A DNA stretch of 64,000 nt from Alphaproteobacteria bacterium MarineAlpha5_Bin9 (GCA_002937895.1 PTKV01000006.1:1-64000), one strand, 5' to 3'. Shown: positions 16,487 to 31,032, counted from the first letter of the stretch. Notes: a model not told the origin generated them from the sequence alone. Translations and numbers: made by a program.

Positions 16487-17314
16487 ATGTTAATGAATAA
16501 TAAAAAAGGATTAATAATGGGTGTTGCTAATGAAAGATCAATAGCCTGGGGAATTGCTAAATCTATTTTCGATAAGGGTGGTGAATTAGCTTTTACTTAC
16601 CAGGGAGAAGCTTTAAAAAAAAGAGTTGAACCTCTTGCCTCTAGTTTAAATTCTAACTTAGTTATTCCTTGTGATGTTACAGATTCAGAAAGCATGAAAA
16701 AAACCTTTAATATTTTAAAAGAAAAATGGGATAAAATTGATTTTCTAGTTCATGCCATAGCATATGCAGATAAAAATGAATTAAAAGGTAAATATTATAA
16801 AACTTCTAATGAAAATTTTAATAAATCTATGCATATATCTTGCTATTCATTTACTGAGGCGTGCAGATTAGCAGAGCCTCTTATGAAAGATGGTGGCTCG
16901 ATAATTTCTCTTACTTACTATGGAGCAGAACAAGTGATGCCCCACTATAATGTCATGGGAGTAGCAAAAGCAGCTTTAGAAACAAGTATTAAATATTTGG
17001 CAGTTGATCTTGGAGAAAAAAATATTAGAGTAAATGCTATTAGTGCTGGGCCAATCAAAACATTAGCGGCTTCAGGTATAGGAGATTTTAGATTTATTTT
17101 AAGATGGAATGAATTAAATTCACCTTTAAAAAGAAATATTACTTTAGATGATATTGGCAATTCAGCATTATATCTTCTAAGTGATCTTGGAAAAGCTGTT
17201 ACTGGGGAAATTCATCATGTTGATTGTGGTTATCATACAGTAGGTATGCTTGCTGTGGATGAAGCTGGTCCTGTATCTGAACTATTACAAGAGTTTGAAA
17301 ATAAAAATAAATAA
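16487..17314 (+). CDS. fabI: enoyl-[acyl-carrier-protein] reductase FabI
   Basis: Short-chain dehydrogenase that completes each cycle of type II fatty-acid elongation using NADH. The N-terminal [18 protein letters not shown] binding loop, the [25 protein letters not shown] segment with the FabI Tyr-x6-Lys pair, and [13 protein letters not shown] are diagnostic. The track begins at 16406; ATG 16487, preceded by TTTAGGAATATAGC, gives 275 aa as expected, while the upstream 27 residues are not family-like. It is followed by aroC with 2 nt spacing. Confidence 0.95.
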   Translation: MLMNNKKGLIMGVANERSIAWGIAKSIFDKGGELAFTYQGEALKKRVEPLASSLNSNLVIPCDVTDSESMKKTFNILKEKWDKIDFLVHAIAYADKNELKGKYYKTSNENFNKSMHISCYSFTEACRLAEPLMKDGGSIISLTYYGAEQVMPHYNVMGVAKAALETSIKYLAVDLGEKNIRVNAISAGPIKTLAASGIGDFRFILRWNELNSPLKRNITLDDIGNSALYLLSDLGKAVTGEIHHVDCGYHTVGMLAVDEAGPVSELLQEFENKNK

Positions 17315-17316
17315 TA

Positions 17317-18387
17317 ATGACTTTTAATAGCATAGGAAAAAATTTTTCTTTCACAACTTGGGGTGAAAGTCATGGAAAAGCTATTGGTTGTGTAGTAGAT
17401 GGAGTTCCTTCAAAAATAAAATTAAGTGAAAAAGATATTCAACCTTATTTAGATAAAAGAAGGCCTGGGCAATCAAAATTCACAACTCAACGAAAAGAAA
17501 AAGATCAAATAAAAATATTATCAGGAGTTTTTCAAGGATATACAACTGGCCATCCAATATCTATGATTATTTTTAACAAAGATCAAAAAAGTAAAGATTA
17601 TTCATCAATTAAAAATAAATTTCGACCTGGTCATGCTGATTACACATATTGGCTAAAATATGGAATTCACGACTATAGGGGTGGCGGAAGATCAAGTGCT
17701 AGAGAAACCGCGATGAGAGTAGCGGCAGGCGCCATAGCAAGAAAAGTTATTCATTACAAAATTAATAAAAAATTTGAAATAAAAGGTGCTCTTATCCAAA
17801 TTGGTAATGATAAAATTAACTATAAATTATGGAATAATAAATATATTGAAAAAAATGAATTTTTTTCACCTGATAAATCGATAATTCCTAGGTGGAGAAA
17901 AGCTATCAATGATGCTCGAAAAAATGGCTCGTCTCTTGGTGCTATAATTGAAATAAGATGTAAAGGTATACCAGCTGGATTAGGTGAACCAATATATGAT
18001 AAGATTGAAGCTGATTTAGGTAAAGCGATAATGAGTATTAATGCTGTTAAAGGTTTTGAAGTTGGGGATGGCTTTAACTCTGTTTTGAATTTTGGTGAAG
18101 AAAACGTTGATGAGATGAGAGTTAAAAATGGTAAACCTATTTTTTTATCAAATCATGCTGGAGGAATAATGGGAGGCATTACTAATGGACAGGAACTTAT
18201 ACTAAGATTCTGTGTCAAACCAACTAGCTCAATTTTAAAAAAACGTAGAACAATTAATAAAAAAATGCAAAATACTTATATATCTACTAAGGGGAGACAC
18301 GATCCTTGTGTAGGAATAAGAGCCGTACCAGTTGGTGAGGCAATGGTTGCAACTACTTTAGCCGATCACTGTTTAAGATTTTTATAG
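17317..18387 (+). CDS. aroC: chorismate synthase AroC
   Basis: Last step of the shikimate pathway, converting EPSP to chorismate with reduced FMN. Signature blocks are present: [19 protein letters not shown] near residue 12, [17 protein letters not shown] near 47, [23 protein letters not shown] near 120-145 and [17 protein letters not shown] near the C-terminus. Length 356 aa is normal. It converges with dxs with a 6-nt stop overlap. Confidence 0.97.
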   Translation: MTFNSIGKNFSFTTWGESHGKAIGCVVDGVPSKIKLSEKDIQPYLDKRRPGQSKFTTQRKEKDQIKILSGVFQGYTTGHPISMIIFNKDQKSKDYSSIKNKFRPGHADYTYWLKYGIHDYRGGGRSSARETAMRVAAGAIARKVIHYKINKKFEIKGALIQIGNDKINYKLWNNKYIEKNEFFSPDKSIIPRWRKAINDARKNGSSLGAIIEIRCKGIPAGLGEPIYDKIEADLGKAIMSINAVKGFEVGDGFNSVLNFGEENVDEMRVKNGKPIFLSNHAGGIMGGITNGQELILRFCVKPTSSILKKRRTINKKMQNTYISTKGRHDPCVGIRAVPVGEAMVATTLADHCLRFL

Positions 18388-20295
18388 ATTATTTATTTTT
18401 TTAAAATTTGTCTCGTTAACATTTAAAATACTTAAAATCTTATTTTCAATAGAAATACTATCCATACCTATTGATTTATATTGCGCTTCAGAATTATCAT
18501 GATCTACAAATTTATCAGGGAAAAAAATGTTATATATTTTTGAATTCGTATTTTGTTTTCTAACATTATGAATATAATTTAAAACTATAGATCCAAAACC
18601 TCCCAAACTTCCTTCCTCAATTGTAATAACAGTTTCATGATTATTTAATATCTCATCAATTAAATTGGTATCTAAAGGTTTAGCAAATCTTGAATCTACA
18701 AGTGTTATTTTTATGCCTTGCTTTAATAAATTACTTGTTGCATCTTTACATGCTTGTAGACGAGCACCAAAATTTATTAAAGCTATCTTATTTCCATTTT
18801 GAATAATTCTTCCTTTACCTATTTCAAGAGGAAGCAAATCTTCTGTAGAATTTGATTCAATACACGAACCTCGGGGAAATCTAAATGAGGAAGGAGCATC
18901 ATCAATTAATAATGATGTTCTTATCATTCTTTTGAGTTCCCCTTCGTCACCTGCCGCCATTACTATAAAGTTTGGCAAACATGAAAGATAAACTATATCA
19001 AAAGAACCCGCATGCGTAGCACCATCCGCTCCTACTTGACCAGCTCTATCAATTGCAAATCTTACAGGAAGTTTTTGAATTGCAACATCATGAACTATTT
19101 GATCATAAGCTCTTTGTAAAAATGTTGAATAAATTGCAGCAAATGGTTTAAGTCCTTCAGTTGCCATACCTGCACACATTGTTACAGCATGTTGCTCAGC
19201 AATTCCTACATCAAAAAATCTTGATGCAAATTTTTTTGAAAAAGCACTTAAACCTGTACCAGAAGTCATTGCTGCAGTTACTGCAACAATCTTGTCATCT
19301 TTTTCTGCTTCTTCAATGAGGGTTTCACCAAATATCTTTGAATATGTTTTCAAATTTGATTTATTAGTTGGTTGACCAGAAATAATATCAAATTTATTAA
19401 CTCCATGAAATTTATCATTTGCATTTTCTGCTGGTGGGTAACCTTTACCTTTCTTAGTGATAACATGTAAAAAAATTGGTTTATTAAAATTAGAAGATTT
19501 AATATTTTGGAGTAGAGGAATAAGATTTTTTATTTTGTGACCATCTAATGGTCCAAGATAATAAAAGCCCATTTCTTCAAATAAAGTTCCCCCTGAAATT
19601 AAGCCTTTTGAAAATTCTTCTGCTCGATAAAGAACTTTAGAAAATTGTTTTGGAAATTTTTCAGAAACTTTTTTAACAATGGATCGAATACTTGAATAAG
19701 AATTGGAAGATAGAAGTTTAGACAAATATAAACTCATAGCTCCAACGGGTTTATCTATTGACATTTCATTGTCATTTAAAATTACTATTAATTGTTTATT
19801 TGTTGAGCCTGCATTATTCATCGCCTCATAAGCCATTCCAGCACTTAATGCTCCATCTCCAATTACACAAATAACATTGGATTTTTCTTTTTTTAAATCT
19901 TTAGCTATTTTTATTCCTAAACCAGCAGAAATAGATGTAGAACTATGAGCTGTTCCAAAAGTATCGTATTCACTTTCTGATCTTTTTACAAAGCCATATA
20001 ATCCACCTGCTTGTCTGATAGTTTCAATTTTATTTTTTCTACCTGTAATAATTTTATGAGGATATGATTGATGGCCTACATCCCATATTAATTTATCTTT
20101 GGGCGTATCAAAAACATAATGTAATGCAATAGTAAGTTCAACAACTCCTAGACCAGCTCCTAAATGACCACCAGTTTTTGATACAGCTTCTATTGTCTTT
20201 TTTCTTAATTCCGAAGCTACTTGATCTAATTCTAAAAGATTAAATTTTTTTAAATCAGAAGGAAAATTTATTTTATCTAAATAACTATACTTCAT
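18382..20295 (-). CDS. dxs: 1-deoxy-D-xylulose-5-phosphate synthase Dxs
   Basis: TPP enzyme condensing pyruvate and glyceraldehyde 3-phosphate, first step of the MEP isoprenoid pathway. Shows [21 protein letters not shown], the TPP site [18 protein letters not shown] near 145-165, [20 protein letters not shown] near 360 and the C-terminal domain [11 protein letters not shown]. Length 637 aa is standard. It follows xseB by 4 nt; ispA, which often lies between xseB and dxs in alphaproteobacteria, is absent here. Confidence 0.97.
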   Translation of the reverse strand: MKYSYLDKINFPSDLKKFNLLELDQVASELRKKTIEAVSKTGGHLGAGLGVVELTIALHYVFDTPKDKLIWDVGHQSYPHKIITGRKNKIETIRQAGGLYGFVKRSESEYDTFGTAHSSTSISAGLGIKIAKDLKKEKSNVICVIGDGALSAGMAYEAMNNAGSTNKQLIVILNDNEMSIDKPVGAMSLYLSKLLSSNSYSSIRSIVKKVSEKFPKQFSKVLYRAEEFSKGLISGGTLFEEMGFYYLGPLDGHKIKNLIPLLQNIKSSNFNKPIFLHVITKKGKGYPPAENANDKFHGVNKFDIISGQPTNKSNLKTYSKIFGETLIEEAEKDDKIVAVTAAMTSGTGLSAFSKKFASRFFDVGIAEQHAVTMCAGMATEGLKPFAAIYSTFLQRAYDQIVHDVAIQKLPVRFAIDRAGQVGADGATHAGSFDIVYLSCLPNFIVMAAGDEGELKRMIRTSLLIDDAPSSFRFPRGSCIESNSTEDLLPLEIGKGRIIQNGNKIALINFGARLQACKDATSNLLKQGIKITLVDSRFAKPLDTNLIDEILNNHETVITIEEGSLGGFGSIVLNYIHNVRKQNTNSKIYNIFFPDKFVDHDNSEAQYKSIGMDSISIENKILSILNVNETNFKKINNL

Positions 20296-20299
20296 TTTA

Positions 20300-20527
20300 C
20301 TAAAAATCTTCTTTAGTAATTTTATTATTTTGAATTTTTATTTTTTTTATTTGTAATTCCACTTTTTTTAACTTTTCCTCACATAATTTTTTTAAGTCTA
20401 TACCTTTTTCATATAACTCTAACGATTTTTCTAAATCTACATCTCCAGACTCTAGTTTTTCTACTATTTTTTCTAAAGCTTCTAAATTTTCTTCAAAAGA
20501 ATTTTCGTTGTCTTTTTTACTTTTCAT
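20300..20527 (-). CDS. xseB: exodeoxyribonuclease VII small subunit XseB
   Basis: A 75-aa helical protein with the family core SFEENLEALEKIVEKLESGDVDLEKSLELYEKGIDLKKLCEEKLKKVE, which forms the coiled-coil arms binding XseA. Length and composition match. It is translated just ahead of dxs on the minus strand. The large subunit XseA is not in this window. Confidence 0.94.
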   Translation of the reverse strand: MKSKKDNENSFEENLEALEKIVEKLESGDVDLEKSLELYEKGIDLKKLCEEKLKKVELQIKKIKIQNNKITKEDF

Positions 20528-20573
20528 ACTATGAAAAAATATAGTTGAAAAATCATAACATACAAGTAAAAAA

Positions 20574-20861
20574 TTATTTAGATATTTTTTGTATTACTTT
20601 TTTTGACCTTAAGTTGTATATTACACCCTCAAGATGATTTTCTGTATCAATAATAATCAGCAAATTATTAGAATCAATCACTTCCAAAGATTCTATCTTT
20701 TGATTAGAGTTTAAATTAAGAGAAAATTCAAAAATGTTTTCTTCGTGATTAAATGAATTTAGAGATGTTTTCTTAAAAATTCCATATATTAAAGCACCTA
20801 AGGCTATTATTATTAATATACTTAGAATATATACTATATATTTAATTAATTTTTCAAACAT
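20574..20861 (-). CDS. small single-pass membrane protein of unknown function (DUF6476-like by position)
   Basis: A 95-aa protein with one N-terminal transmembrane helix (IVYILSILIIIALGALIYGIF, residues ~9-30) and a short periplasmic beta-rich domain (NQKIESLEVIDSNNLLIIIDTENHLEGVIYNL). Alphaproteobacteria often carry such a gene divergently beside rluD (DUF6476-type); the match here is by architecture and place, not by a firm motif. Its start codon overlaps the rluD start by 2 nt head to head, so promoters must lie inside the coding sequences or be shared. Confidence 0.68.
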   Translation of the reverse strand: MFEKLIKYIVYILSILIIIALGALIYGIFKKTSLNSFNHEENIFEFSLNLNSNQKIESLEVIDSNNLLIIIDTENHLEGVIYNLRSKKVIQKISK

Positions 20862-21831
20862 GCAAAATTATAAAATAATAAAAGTAATTATCGATAATTC
20901 ACAAAATAATCAACGACTTGATGTAGCTTTAGCTAACAATATATCTACATATAGCCGATCACAGATAAAACTATTACTTCTAGACAAAAAAGTTAAAATT
21001 TCAAACAAAATTATTAATAATATTTCTCATAAAGTTAAGACAGGAGAAATTTATACTTTATATTCTCCTGTTAAAAACTTTACTCATCACAAACCACAAA
21101 ATATCCCTTTAGATATCCATTATGAAGACAAGGATATTATAATAATTAATAAAAATTCAGGAATAGTTACGCACCCAGCCCCTGGTAACTACGACAATAC
21201 TCTTGTAAACGCTTTAATCTATCATACAAAAAACAAATTAAGTAATATTAACGAGACAAATAGACCTGGTATTGTTCATCGTTTAGACAAAGATACAAGT
21301 GGCCTTTTGGTTATAGCAAAAAATAATGATTCACATAAAATAATTTCTGATCAATTTAAAAAACATTCTATTACAAGAAAGTATTTAGCTATAGTTTGGG
21401 GAATTCCTAATATAAAAAGTGTTTCTGGTTATATTAATAGACATCATATTAATAGAAAAAAAATGTCTTTAAACAAAAATTTAAAAGGTAAATATTCAGA
21501 AACTATTATTAAACTTATAAAAAGCTATGGGATTTGTAGTTTAATAGAATGTGAATTAAAAACAGGAAGAACTCACCAAGTAAGAGTACATATGAACTCA
21601 GTTAACCATCCTTTAATTGGTGATAAAACTTATGGATTAAATAAAACTAGCAAATATGGAAAAGAAAAAAAATTTATAAAAAAATATTTAATTTGCAAAA
21701 ATTTTAAGAGACAAGCACTTCATGCAGCAGAATTAGGATTTGTTCATCCAAAAACTAAAAAATTCATATATTTTAAGTCCAAAGTTCCAAAAGATATGTT
21801 GGATTTGCTTGATAATTTATCTAAGTATTAA
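20860..21831 (+). CDS. rluD: 23S rRNA pseudouridine synthase RluD family
   Basis: Isomerises uridines in 23S rRNA helix 69 (family knowledge). An N-terminal S4-like RNA-binding domain (NQRLDVALANN...YSRSQIKLLLLDKKVKISN) precedes the synthase domain with the catalytic motif GIVHRLDKDTSGLLVIAKN (Asp near residue 148) and CELKTGRTHQVRVHM. Length 323 aa is usual. RluC- or RluA-type specificity cannot be excluded, but the rluD-rpoH neighbourhood is the common alphaproteobacterial arrangement. Confidence 0.92.
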   Translation: MQNYKIIKVIIDNSQNNQRLDVALANNISTYSRSQIKLLLLDKKVKISNKIINNISHKVKTGEIYTLYSPVKNFTHHKPQNIPLDIHYEDKDIIIINKNSGIVTHPAPGNYDNTLVNALIYHTKNKLSNINETNRPGIVHRLDKDTSGLLVIAKNNDSHKIISDQFKKHSITRKYLAIVWGIPNIKSVSGYINRHHINRKKMSLNKNLKGKYSETIIKLIKSYGICSLIECELKTGRTHQVRVHMNSVNHPLIGDKTYGLNKTSKYGKEKKFIKKYLICKNFKRQALHAAELGFVHPKTKKFIYFKSKVPKDMLDLLDNLSKY

Positions 21832-21862
21832 AAAATTTATATAGTTGTGATATTAGCAATTT

Positions 21863-25097
<3,235 letters not shown>

Positions 25098-25105
<8 letters not shown>

Positions 25106-26456
25106 TTAAAATATTTGATACTTCTTCCGATATAGATTTAATAACATTTTTAACTTCTGAAATATTTTCACCTTCAACCAATATTCTTATTAATGGCTCC
25201 GTGCCTGATTCCCTAATTAAAAGTCTTAGATGGGGATTATTTTTCTTAAAGGAATCCATTACATTATTAATATTTACCCTAATCTTGCTAGTTAAATTCT
25301 TATTTATTTTTATATTAGATTTTTCTTGAGGAAATGATTGATACAAATTAAATATTTCACTTACTTTTTTACTATTTTTATTAATTATTTCCAAAATCTT
25401 TAAAGCTGTTAAAATTCCATCGCCAGTTTTTGAGTATTCACTTATAATTATATGACCGGATTGTTCACCACCTAAAGAATAATTATTTTTTTGTATTTCA
25501 TTTATTACATTTATATCTCCAACAGAAGTTCTAATTAAATTAACTTTTAATTTTTTATTCAAATAATTTTCAAATCCCAAATTGGACATTATAGTAGATA
25601 CGACAGTTTTTTTATTCAATTTATCATAAGAGAGTAAATCTTTTGCTAAAAGAGATAAGATTTTATCTCCATCTATAGTTTCTCCATTTTCATCAACAAT
25701 TATTAAACGATCACCATCTCCATCAAAAGCAAAACCTATATCAGACTTTGTTTCAACTACTTTTTCTGATAATTTTTTTACATTTACTGCGCCACAGTCT
25801 TTGTTAATATTAATTCCATTTGGTTGATCTGATATTCTGATGACATTACATCCTAATTCCCAGAAAATTGTTGGTGCAACTTGATAAGTAGCTCCATTAG
25901 CACAATCAATTACTACTTTTATTTTTTTAAAATCAATATTTTTTTCTAAAGTTGATTTTAAATATTCAGAATATCTTCCTATAGTATCATCTAATCTTCT
26001 TACTGTGCCACTATTATAACCGCTTGCAGATATACTTTTATATAATTTTTCATTAAAAATAATTTTTTCAATTTCATTTTCAGTTTCTTTTTTAAATTTA
26101 TCTCCATTAAAATCAAAAAATTTTAATCCATTATACTCATAAGTATTATGTGATGCAGTGATCATAACACCTAGATCAGCTCGCAAAGATCTGATAAGCA
26201 TTGATAAGGCTGGCGTAGGAAGTGGTCCAGTTAAAATCACATCCATTCCCATTGAAACAAACCCAGAGGTCATTAATGGTTCAAATAAATATCCAGATAA
26301 CCTTGTATCCTTGGAAATTATAATTCTTTTTTTATTATTATTTTTTATCTTTAATATATGACCAATAGTTTTAGCAATTTTTAAACATGTGTCAGGAGTC
26401 ATTGGTTCTTCATTAACCTTGCATCTTACTCCGTCTGTGCCAAAAATTTTTTGCAT
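25098..26456 (-). CDS. glmM: phosphoglucosamine mutase GlmM
   Basis: Interconverts glucosamine 6- and 1-phosphate for peptidoglycan and LPS precursors. It has FGTDGVRCKVNEEPMTPDTC at the N-terminus, the phosphoserine loop MITASHNTYEYNGLKFF near 100 (the Pro normally following ASHN is Thr), the metal site AFDGDGDRLIIVDE near 245 and RESGTEPLIRILVEGE near the C-terminus. At 452 aa it is full length. It lies 48 nt after ftsH on the same strand, an order common in proteobacteria. Confidence 0.95.
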
Positions 26457-26504
26457 GGCGTCTTTTATTTAAAATTTGTGAATAAAGATAGTTATTTTAA
26501 AAAA

Positions 26505-28409
26505 TTACTGAGTTTGGGGACTGATTTTATTACCAGATTTTGGAACAGATTGTTTAGTTGGTGATTCATCAATTTGATTATTATCATCATCAATATCTCT
26601 TGTTGGGGGAATTCCTTTTATTAAATCTTTAATTTCATCGCCCGATAAAGTTTCGTATTCTAACAATCCTTTAGCTACTACGTGAAGCTCTTCAATGTTA
26701 TCATTCAAAATTTTTCTACATTTTTTTTCAGCTTCATCTATAATTCTTCGAGTTTCTTCATCAATCAATTTTGCAGTTGCATCTGAAATATTCTTTGATT
26801 GAGTTACTGAATGACCAAGAAAAACTTCTTCACTATCATTATTATATCTCAGTCGTCCTAGTTTTTCACTCATACCCCACTCTGTCACCATTTTTTTTGC
26901 AAGATTTGTAACCATTTGAATATCACTTGCAGCTCCATTAGTAATTTTTTCTTTTCCAAAAATAATTTCCTCTGCAATTCTTCCTCCCATTGCTATAACT
27001 AAATGAGCCTCCATTTGATCTTGCTTCATTGATAATTGATCTTTTTCAGGCAATCTCATTACCATACCTAAAGCTCGTCCTCTGGGAATAATTGTTGCCT
27101 TATGAATAGGATCTGACTCAGACGAATGTAATGTTGCAACTGCATGACCAGCTTCGTGATAAGCAGTAAGCTTTTTCTCATCTTCAGTCATAACCATTGA
27201 TCTTCTTTCTGCTCCCATCATAACTTTATCTTTAGCCTCTTCAAAATCTTCAAAAGTTACAAGACGTTTGTTTTTTCTTGCAGCTAATAGTGCAGCCTCA
27301 TTGACTAAATTCGCTAAATCTGCTCCTGAAAAGCCTGGTGTTCCTCTAGCAATTATTTTAGGATCAAATTTTGGTGAAACTTTTATTTTTTTTATATGAA
27401 CTTTTAAAATTTTATCTCTTCCTATAATATCTGGATTTGATATTGTAACTTGTCTATCAAATCTTCCTGGTCTTAATAAAGCTGGATCCAAAACATCAGG
27501 CCTATTTGTTGCTGCAATTATTATAACACCTTCATTTGTTTCAAAACCATCCATTTCTACTAAAAGTTGATTAAGTGTTTGTTCTCTTTCATCATTACCT
27601 CCACCCAATCCAGCGCCTCTATGTCTTCCAACTGCATCAATTTCGTCTATAAAAATAATGCATGGAGCATTTTTTTTGCCTTGCTCAAACATATCCCTAA
27701 CTCTACTTGCTCCAACTCCAACAAACATTTCAACAAAATCAGATCCAGATATAGAAAAAAACGGGACACCAGCTTCTCCAGCTATAGCTTTAGCAAGTAA
27801 AGTTTTACCAGTTCCTGGAGGTCCTACTAAAAGAGCTCCCTTGGGAATTTTACCACCAAGTTTAGAAAACTTTTGTGGATCTTTTAAAAATTCTACAACT
27901 TCTTCAAGTTCCTGTTTAGCTTCATCAATTCCAGCAACATCATTAAATGTAATCTTACCAATAGCCTCTCTAAGAAGTTTAGCCTTAGATTTTCCAAAAC
28001 CCATTGCCTTTCCTCCACCAGATTGCATTTGTCTCATAAAAAAAATCCATATTCCAATCAATAAAAGCATAGGAAACCAAGAAAGCAGAACACTCAATAA
28101 TGGATGCATTCCTCTCCCAACAGGTTCGGCATTAATTCTAACTCCATTAGAGTTTAGTTTATCAATTAAATTTGGATAATCTGGAGAATATGTATTGAAA
28201 GATCTTCCATCTTCAAAAAAGCCTTGAACATCATTTCCTTTAATATTAACTTCAGATACTACACCAGAGTCTACTGCTGCAATAAAATCAGAAAAAGAAA
28301 TACTTGGACTACTTCTATTTGAAGATGCTCCTTGAAACAAATTAAATAGGGCTATTAATAAAAATCCTAAGATTAACCAAAGAGCAATATTTTTTCCGAA
28401 ATTTTTCAT
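26505..28409 (-). CDS. ftsH: ATP-dependent membrane zinc metalloprotease FtsH
   Basis: Hexameric AAA+ protease degrading membrane proteins and regulators such as RpoH and LpxC. Two N-terminal transmembrane helices (residues ~7-25 and ~105-125) flank a periplasmic domain; Walker A GPPGTGKT near 195, Walker [16 protein letters not shown], the [24 protein letters not shown] and the zinc motif HEAGH near 420 are all present. The C-terminus is a polar, disordered tail. 634 aa is normal. Located downstream of tilS. Confidence 0.98.
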   Translation of the reverse strand: MKNFGKNIALWLILGFLLIALFNLFQGASSNRSSPSISFSDFIAAVDSGVVSEVNIKGNDVQGFFEDGRSFNTYSPDYPNLIDKLNSNGVRINAEPVGRGMHPLLSVLLSWFPMLLLIGIWIFFMRQMQSGGGKAMGFGKSKAKLLREAIGKITFNDVAGIDEAKQELEEVVEFLKDPQKFSKLGGKIPKGALLVGPPGTGKTLLAKAIAGEAGVPFFSISGSDFVEMFVGVGASRVRDMFEQGKKNAPCIIFIDEIDAVGRHRGAGLGGGNDEREQTLNQLLVEMDGFETNEGVIIIAATNRPDVLDPALLRPGRFDRQVTISNPDIIGRDKILKVHIKKIKVSPKFDPKIIARGTPGFSGADLANLVNEAALLAARKNKRLVTFEDFEEAKDKVMMGAERRSMVMTEDEKKLTAYHEAGHAVATLHSSESDPIHKATIIPRGRALGMVMRLPEKDQLSMKQDQMEAHLVIAMGGRIAEEIIFGKEKITNGAASDIQMVTNLAKKMVTEWGMSEKLGRLRYNNDSEEVFLGHSVTQSKNISDATAKLIDEETRRIIDEAEKKCRKILNDNIEELHVVAKGLLEYETLSGDEIKDLIKGIPPTRDIDDDNNQIDESPTKQSVPKSGNKISPQTQ

Positions 28410-28462
28410 TAACTATTTATAAATAGGTATTAATTTAAATAATGCAATAGATTTAAACATTT

Positions 28463-29434
28463 TTAAGAATAATTCCTATTAATTGATATCTCATAGTTAT
28501 ATCTAGAAACATTAATATTTAAGGATTTAATTGGTATATTAATATTTTTATTTAGATTTTTTATAATCTTTTCAATTTTTTTTGATCTTATAAAGATAGA
28601 TTGATGTTTATTAAAAAACAACATTAAAATCGTAAGAATTTTAATTTTAATATCTATTTCTAATCTTAAGTATAATTTAGCATTAATTATTATTTGCTTA
28701 TTACTATTTTCAATAATAATTAAGTGTAAAATTTGAAATATCATTTTATTATAAAAAAAATAATTTTTTCTTACTAATAAAAAATCGGACAAAGCTTCCC
28801 TGTACATTTGTTTATTTGAACTCAAAAATTTTCTTACAATAACTCTGGTATATTTTATATTATCATTACTTGGATCACTTAAATATTTTAATTTGTTTTT
28901 AAAATTAAATTTTAAAATCTGGCTTTTTTTAAAATTTAATAGTGGTCTAATAATTTGGATTTCATTTATAGAGTTAATATAATTCATAGAATTTAAACCA
29001 GTTAAATTACTGCCTGCAATTTTTCTAATCATATATGTTTCTAAATTATCATCAAAATGATGTCCTAAAAAAAGATGAAAAATATTATTTTTTTTACAAT
29101 ATTTGGTAAGTATTTCAAATCTATTATGTCTTGCTTCTGAAATAGATTTATTTTTTACTTTTTTTAATTTTACATTTAAGATTTTATTTTTAATTTTATT
29201 CTTATCTAAATATTTTTTTGTTATTAAAGAGTCTTTTTTTGATGAAGTTCTCATCTTGTGATCAATTATCAAGGCGATAATACTTCCCTTATGTTTTGAG
29301 ATCCATTTATTAAGTAAAAAAACTAGAGCTATACTATCTGGCCCGCCTGAAACCCCTACTGCTATTTGAGGTTTATTTTCATGTAAAAATTTTTTATTTA
29401 AATCTTTGTAAAAATTTGGAAGATTAAATACCAT
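28463..29434 (-). CDS. tilS: tRNA(Ile)-lysidine synthase TilS
   Basis: Modifies C34 of tRNA-Ile(CAU) to lysidine so it reads AUA. The PP-loop AVGVSGGPDSIALVFLL is at residues ~21-37, followed by SEARHNRFEIL and HLFLGHHFDDNLETYMIRKIAGSNLTGLNSM, typical of TilS. At 323 aa only a reduced C-terminal region remains, as in other streamlined alphaproteobacteria. It lies between cpoB and ftsH, the usual order, and 8 nt after cpoB. Confidence 0.94.
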   Translation of the reverse strand: MVFNLPNFYKDLNKKFLHENKPQIAVGVSGGPDSIALVFLLNKWISKHKGSIIALIIDHKMRTSSKKDSLITKKYLDKNKIKNKILNVKLKKVKNKSISEARHNRFEILTKYCKKNNIFHLFLGHHFDDNLETYMIRKIAGSNLTGLNSMNYINSINEIQIIRPLLNFKKSQILKFNFKNKLKYLSDPSNDNIKYTRVIVRKFLSSNKQMYREALSDFLLVRKNYFFYNKMIFQILHLIIIENSNKQIIINAKLYLRLEIDIKIKILTILMLFFNKHQSIFIRSKKIEKIIKNLNKNINIPIKSLNINVSRYNYEISINRNYS

Positions 29435-29442
29435 AATGTAAA

Positions 29443-30318
29443 TTAATTACATTTAATTTCATCTTTTTTTAAATTAATTTTATTTACAAGTCTATTTTGA
29501 GGAAACTTTAAAATAAATTGATTTAACGTATCACAAGCTTCATTTATTTTTTCAATATTAATTAGTGAGTCTGCCAATTTGTATAAACTCTCAGGAGCTT
29601 TAACACTTTCAGGATATTTTTGATAACTTTCAGCAAAAATTAAAGCAGCTTCTCTAAATTCTTTTTTTAAAAGATATATCTCACCAAGCCAATAACTTGC
29701 GGATCCTGATAAATTATTATTGGGATGATCTAAAATAAAAATCTTTAGATATTCTTCAGCTTGATCAAATTTTTGAGAACGCAAAAGATCAAATGCTTCC
29801 TGATATTGCTCATCAACAGATACGTACTTCTTTTTTTCTTGTAAGTTATTTTCATTGTTTGATATATCTGACAAATCTTCAGAACCTATTGTTATCGAAC
29901 CTAAAGTATTATTTTCTTTATCTAATGGCTTATTAAGATTATTTGTTGTTTCTGTCTCTATTTGATTTTTATTAGAGGATTGAGATAGAAGAATATTATT
30001 CAAGTTTATTGAAAGCTCTTCTAAAGTTTGTTGTATTTTTTCTATATCAAAAACTAAATTTTCATAATTTAAATTAATACCTTGTAGTTCTTTTTCAATA
30101 TCTCTTATTCGCATATCAAAAACAGTTATTTCAGAAATATTTTTATTATCTACTTTGTTATTGTCGTTATCATTATTTGAATATAAATCCTTTTGTAAAT
30201 CTGAAATATTTTTTTCTATACTTCTTAACTGTTGCTTAATTTGATTAAGAGATTCATCACTATAAATAGTTTTGGAAAACATTATTAATAGCAGTATATA
30301 AAAAAATATTTTTTTCAT
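29443..30318 (-). CDS. cpoB: Tol-Pal system protein CpoB (YbgF)
   Basis: Periplasmic protein coordinating peptidoglycan synthesis with Tol-Pal at division. It has a signal peptide (MKKIFFYILLLIMFSKTIYSDE), an N-terminal coiled coil (residues ~22-115, LNQIKQQLRSIEKNISDLQKDL), a polar linker and a C-terminal TPR domain beginning DEQYQEAFDLLRSQKFDQAEEYLKIFILDHPNN. Length 291 aa is typical. A strong terminator-like hairpin sits between pal and this gene, so its expression may be reduced or separate from tolQRAB-pal. Confidence 0.93.
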   Translation of the reverse strand: MKKIFFYILLLIMFSKTIYSDESLNQIKQQLRSIEKNISDLQKDLYSNNDNDNNKVDNKNISEITVFDMRIRDIEKELQGINLNYENLVFDIEKIQQTLEELSINLNNILLSQSSNKNQIETETTNNLNKPLDKENNTLGSITIGSEDLSDISNNENNLQEKKKYVSVDEQYQEAFDLLRSQKFDQAEEYLKIFILDHPNNNLSGSASYWLGEIYLLKKEFREAALIFAESYQKYPESVKAPESLYKLADSLINIEKINEACDTLNQFILKFPQNRLVNKINLKKDEIKCN

Positions 30319-30342
30319 TTTTAAATCTTAATAAATTTTTAA

Positions 30343-30380
30343 GACAAAAATAAGGCGCTATCTTTAAATAAGATAACGCC
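30343..30380 (-). terminator. rho-independent terminator between pal and cpoB
   Basis: Read on the minus strand, GGCGTTATCTT-ATTTA-AAGATAGCGCC forms an 11-bp stem with one G-U wobble and a 5-nt loop, followed by TTATTTTT. This is by far the best intrinsic terminator I saw in the window. It falls 30 nt after the pal stop and 25 nt before the cpoB start, inside what is usually one operon. Confidence 0.85.
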
Positions 30381-30409
30381 AAATTCTATTATGTATTAAG
30401 GAAAATAAT

Positions 30410-30916
30410 TTAATTTACAGTTGTTACTGATCTTCTATTTTGACTCCATGCGCCATCATTTGAACCTATAACAGCTGGTCTTTCTTTTCCATAACTAATA
30501 GTTGAAACTCTAGATGATGAAACACCTAAACTTATCAAATAATTTTTTACAGCCTGAGCTCTTTTTTCTCCTAAGGCAAGATTGTATTCTCTTGTTCCTC
30601 TTTCATCACAATGACCTTCGATAATTACTGAAACATCACTGTGCTGTTTCATCCAAGCAGCTTGATCTTGTAATAATTCTTGTGCATCTGCATCTAAATC
30701 AAAACTATCATAACCAAAGAAAACTCTATCGCCAACATTTACTATTAAATCCTCTTGCGAACCAGAAATAATTCCTGATCCTGAAGTTTCAGTTAATGTT
30801 CCTATTGAGTCAGTTGAAGAGCCGCTACCAGAAGAGTCAGCTGAATCTTTTGGTGTTGTAGCACATGCAGATATAAAAATAATAATAAAAATTGAAAATA
30901 AAAACTTCTTTAACAT
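30410..30916 (-). CDS. pal: peptidoglycan-associated lipoprotein Pal
   Basis: Outer-membrane lipoprotein anchoring the Tol system to peptidoglycan. A type II signal peptide (MLKKFLFSIFIIIFISAC, Cys18) is followed by a Ser/Gly-rich linker and an OmpA-like domain with VFFGYDSFDLDADAQELL, VIIEGHCDERGTREYNLALGEKRAQAVKNYL and a final GAWSQNRRSVTTVN. Length 168 aa is normal. It is separated from tolB by a 116-bp spacer that may hold its own promoter. Confidence 0.97.
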   Translation of the reverse strand: MLKKFLFSIFIIIFISACATTPKDSADSSGSGSSTDSIGTLTETSGSGIISGSQEDLIVNVGDRVFFGYDSFDLDADAQELLQDQAAWMKQHSDVSVIIEGHCDERGTREYNLALGEKRAQAVKNYLISLGVSSSRVSTISYGKERPAVIGSNDGAWSQNRRSVTTVN

Positions 30917-31032
30917 TCTTGTCTCCCTAATACATTTTAGTTAAATATGTAAGAATAAAACATTTAGTATTTCTAGCATTTTTTTTGCTATTTCATATAA
31001 CTATTTAACAATAACGTTAAATTTTTATCACT

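Noticed and set aside
27658-28179. 173-aa plus-strand ORF
   Set aside because: It is the antisense shadow of ftsH, in the region of its conserved AAA domain; no independent motifs or ribosome-binding site.
30974-30990. TAGCA-T7-TGCTA inverted repeat upstream of pal
   Set aside because: Only 5 bp of stem and no U-tract on the transcribed minus strand; chance match in AT-rich spacer.
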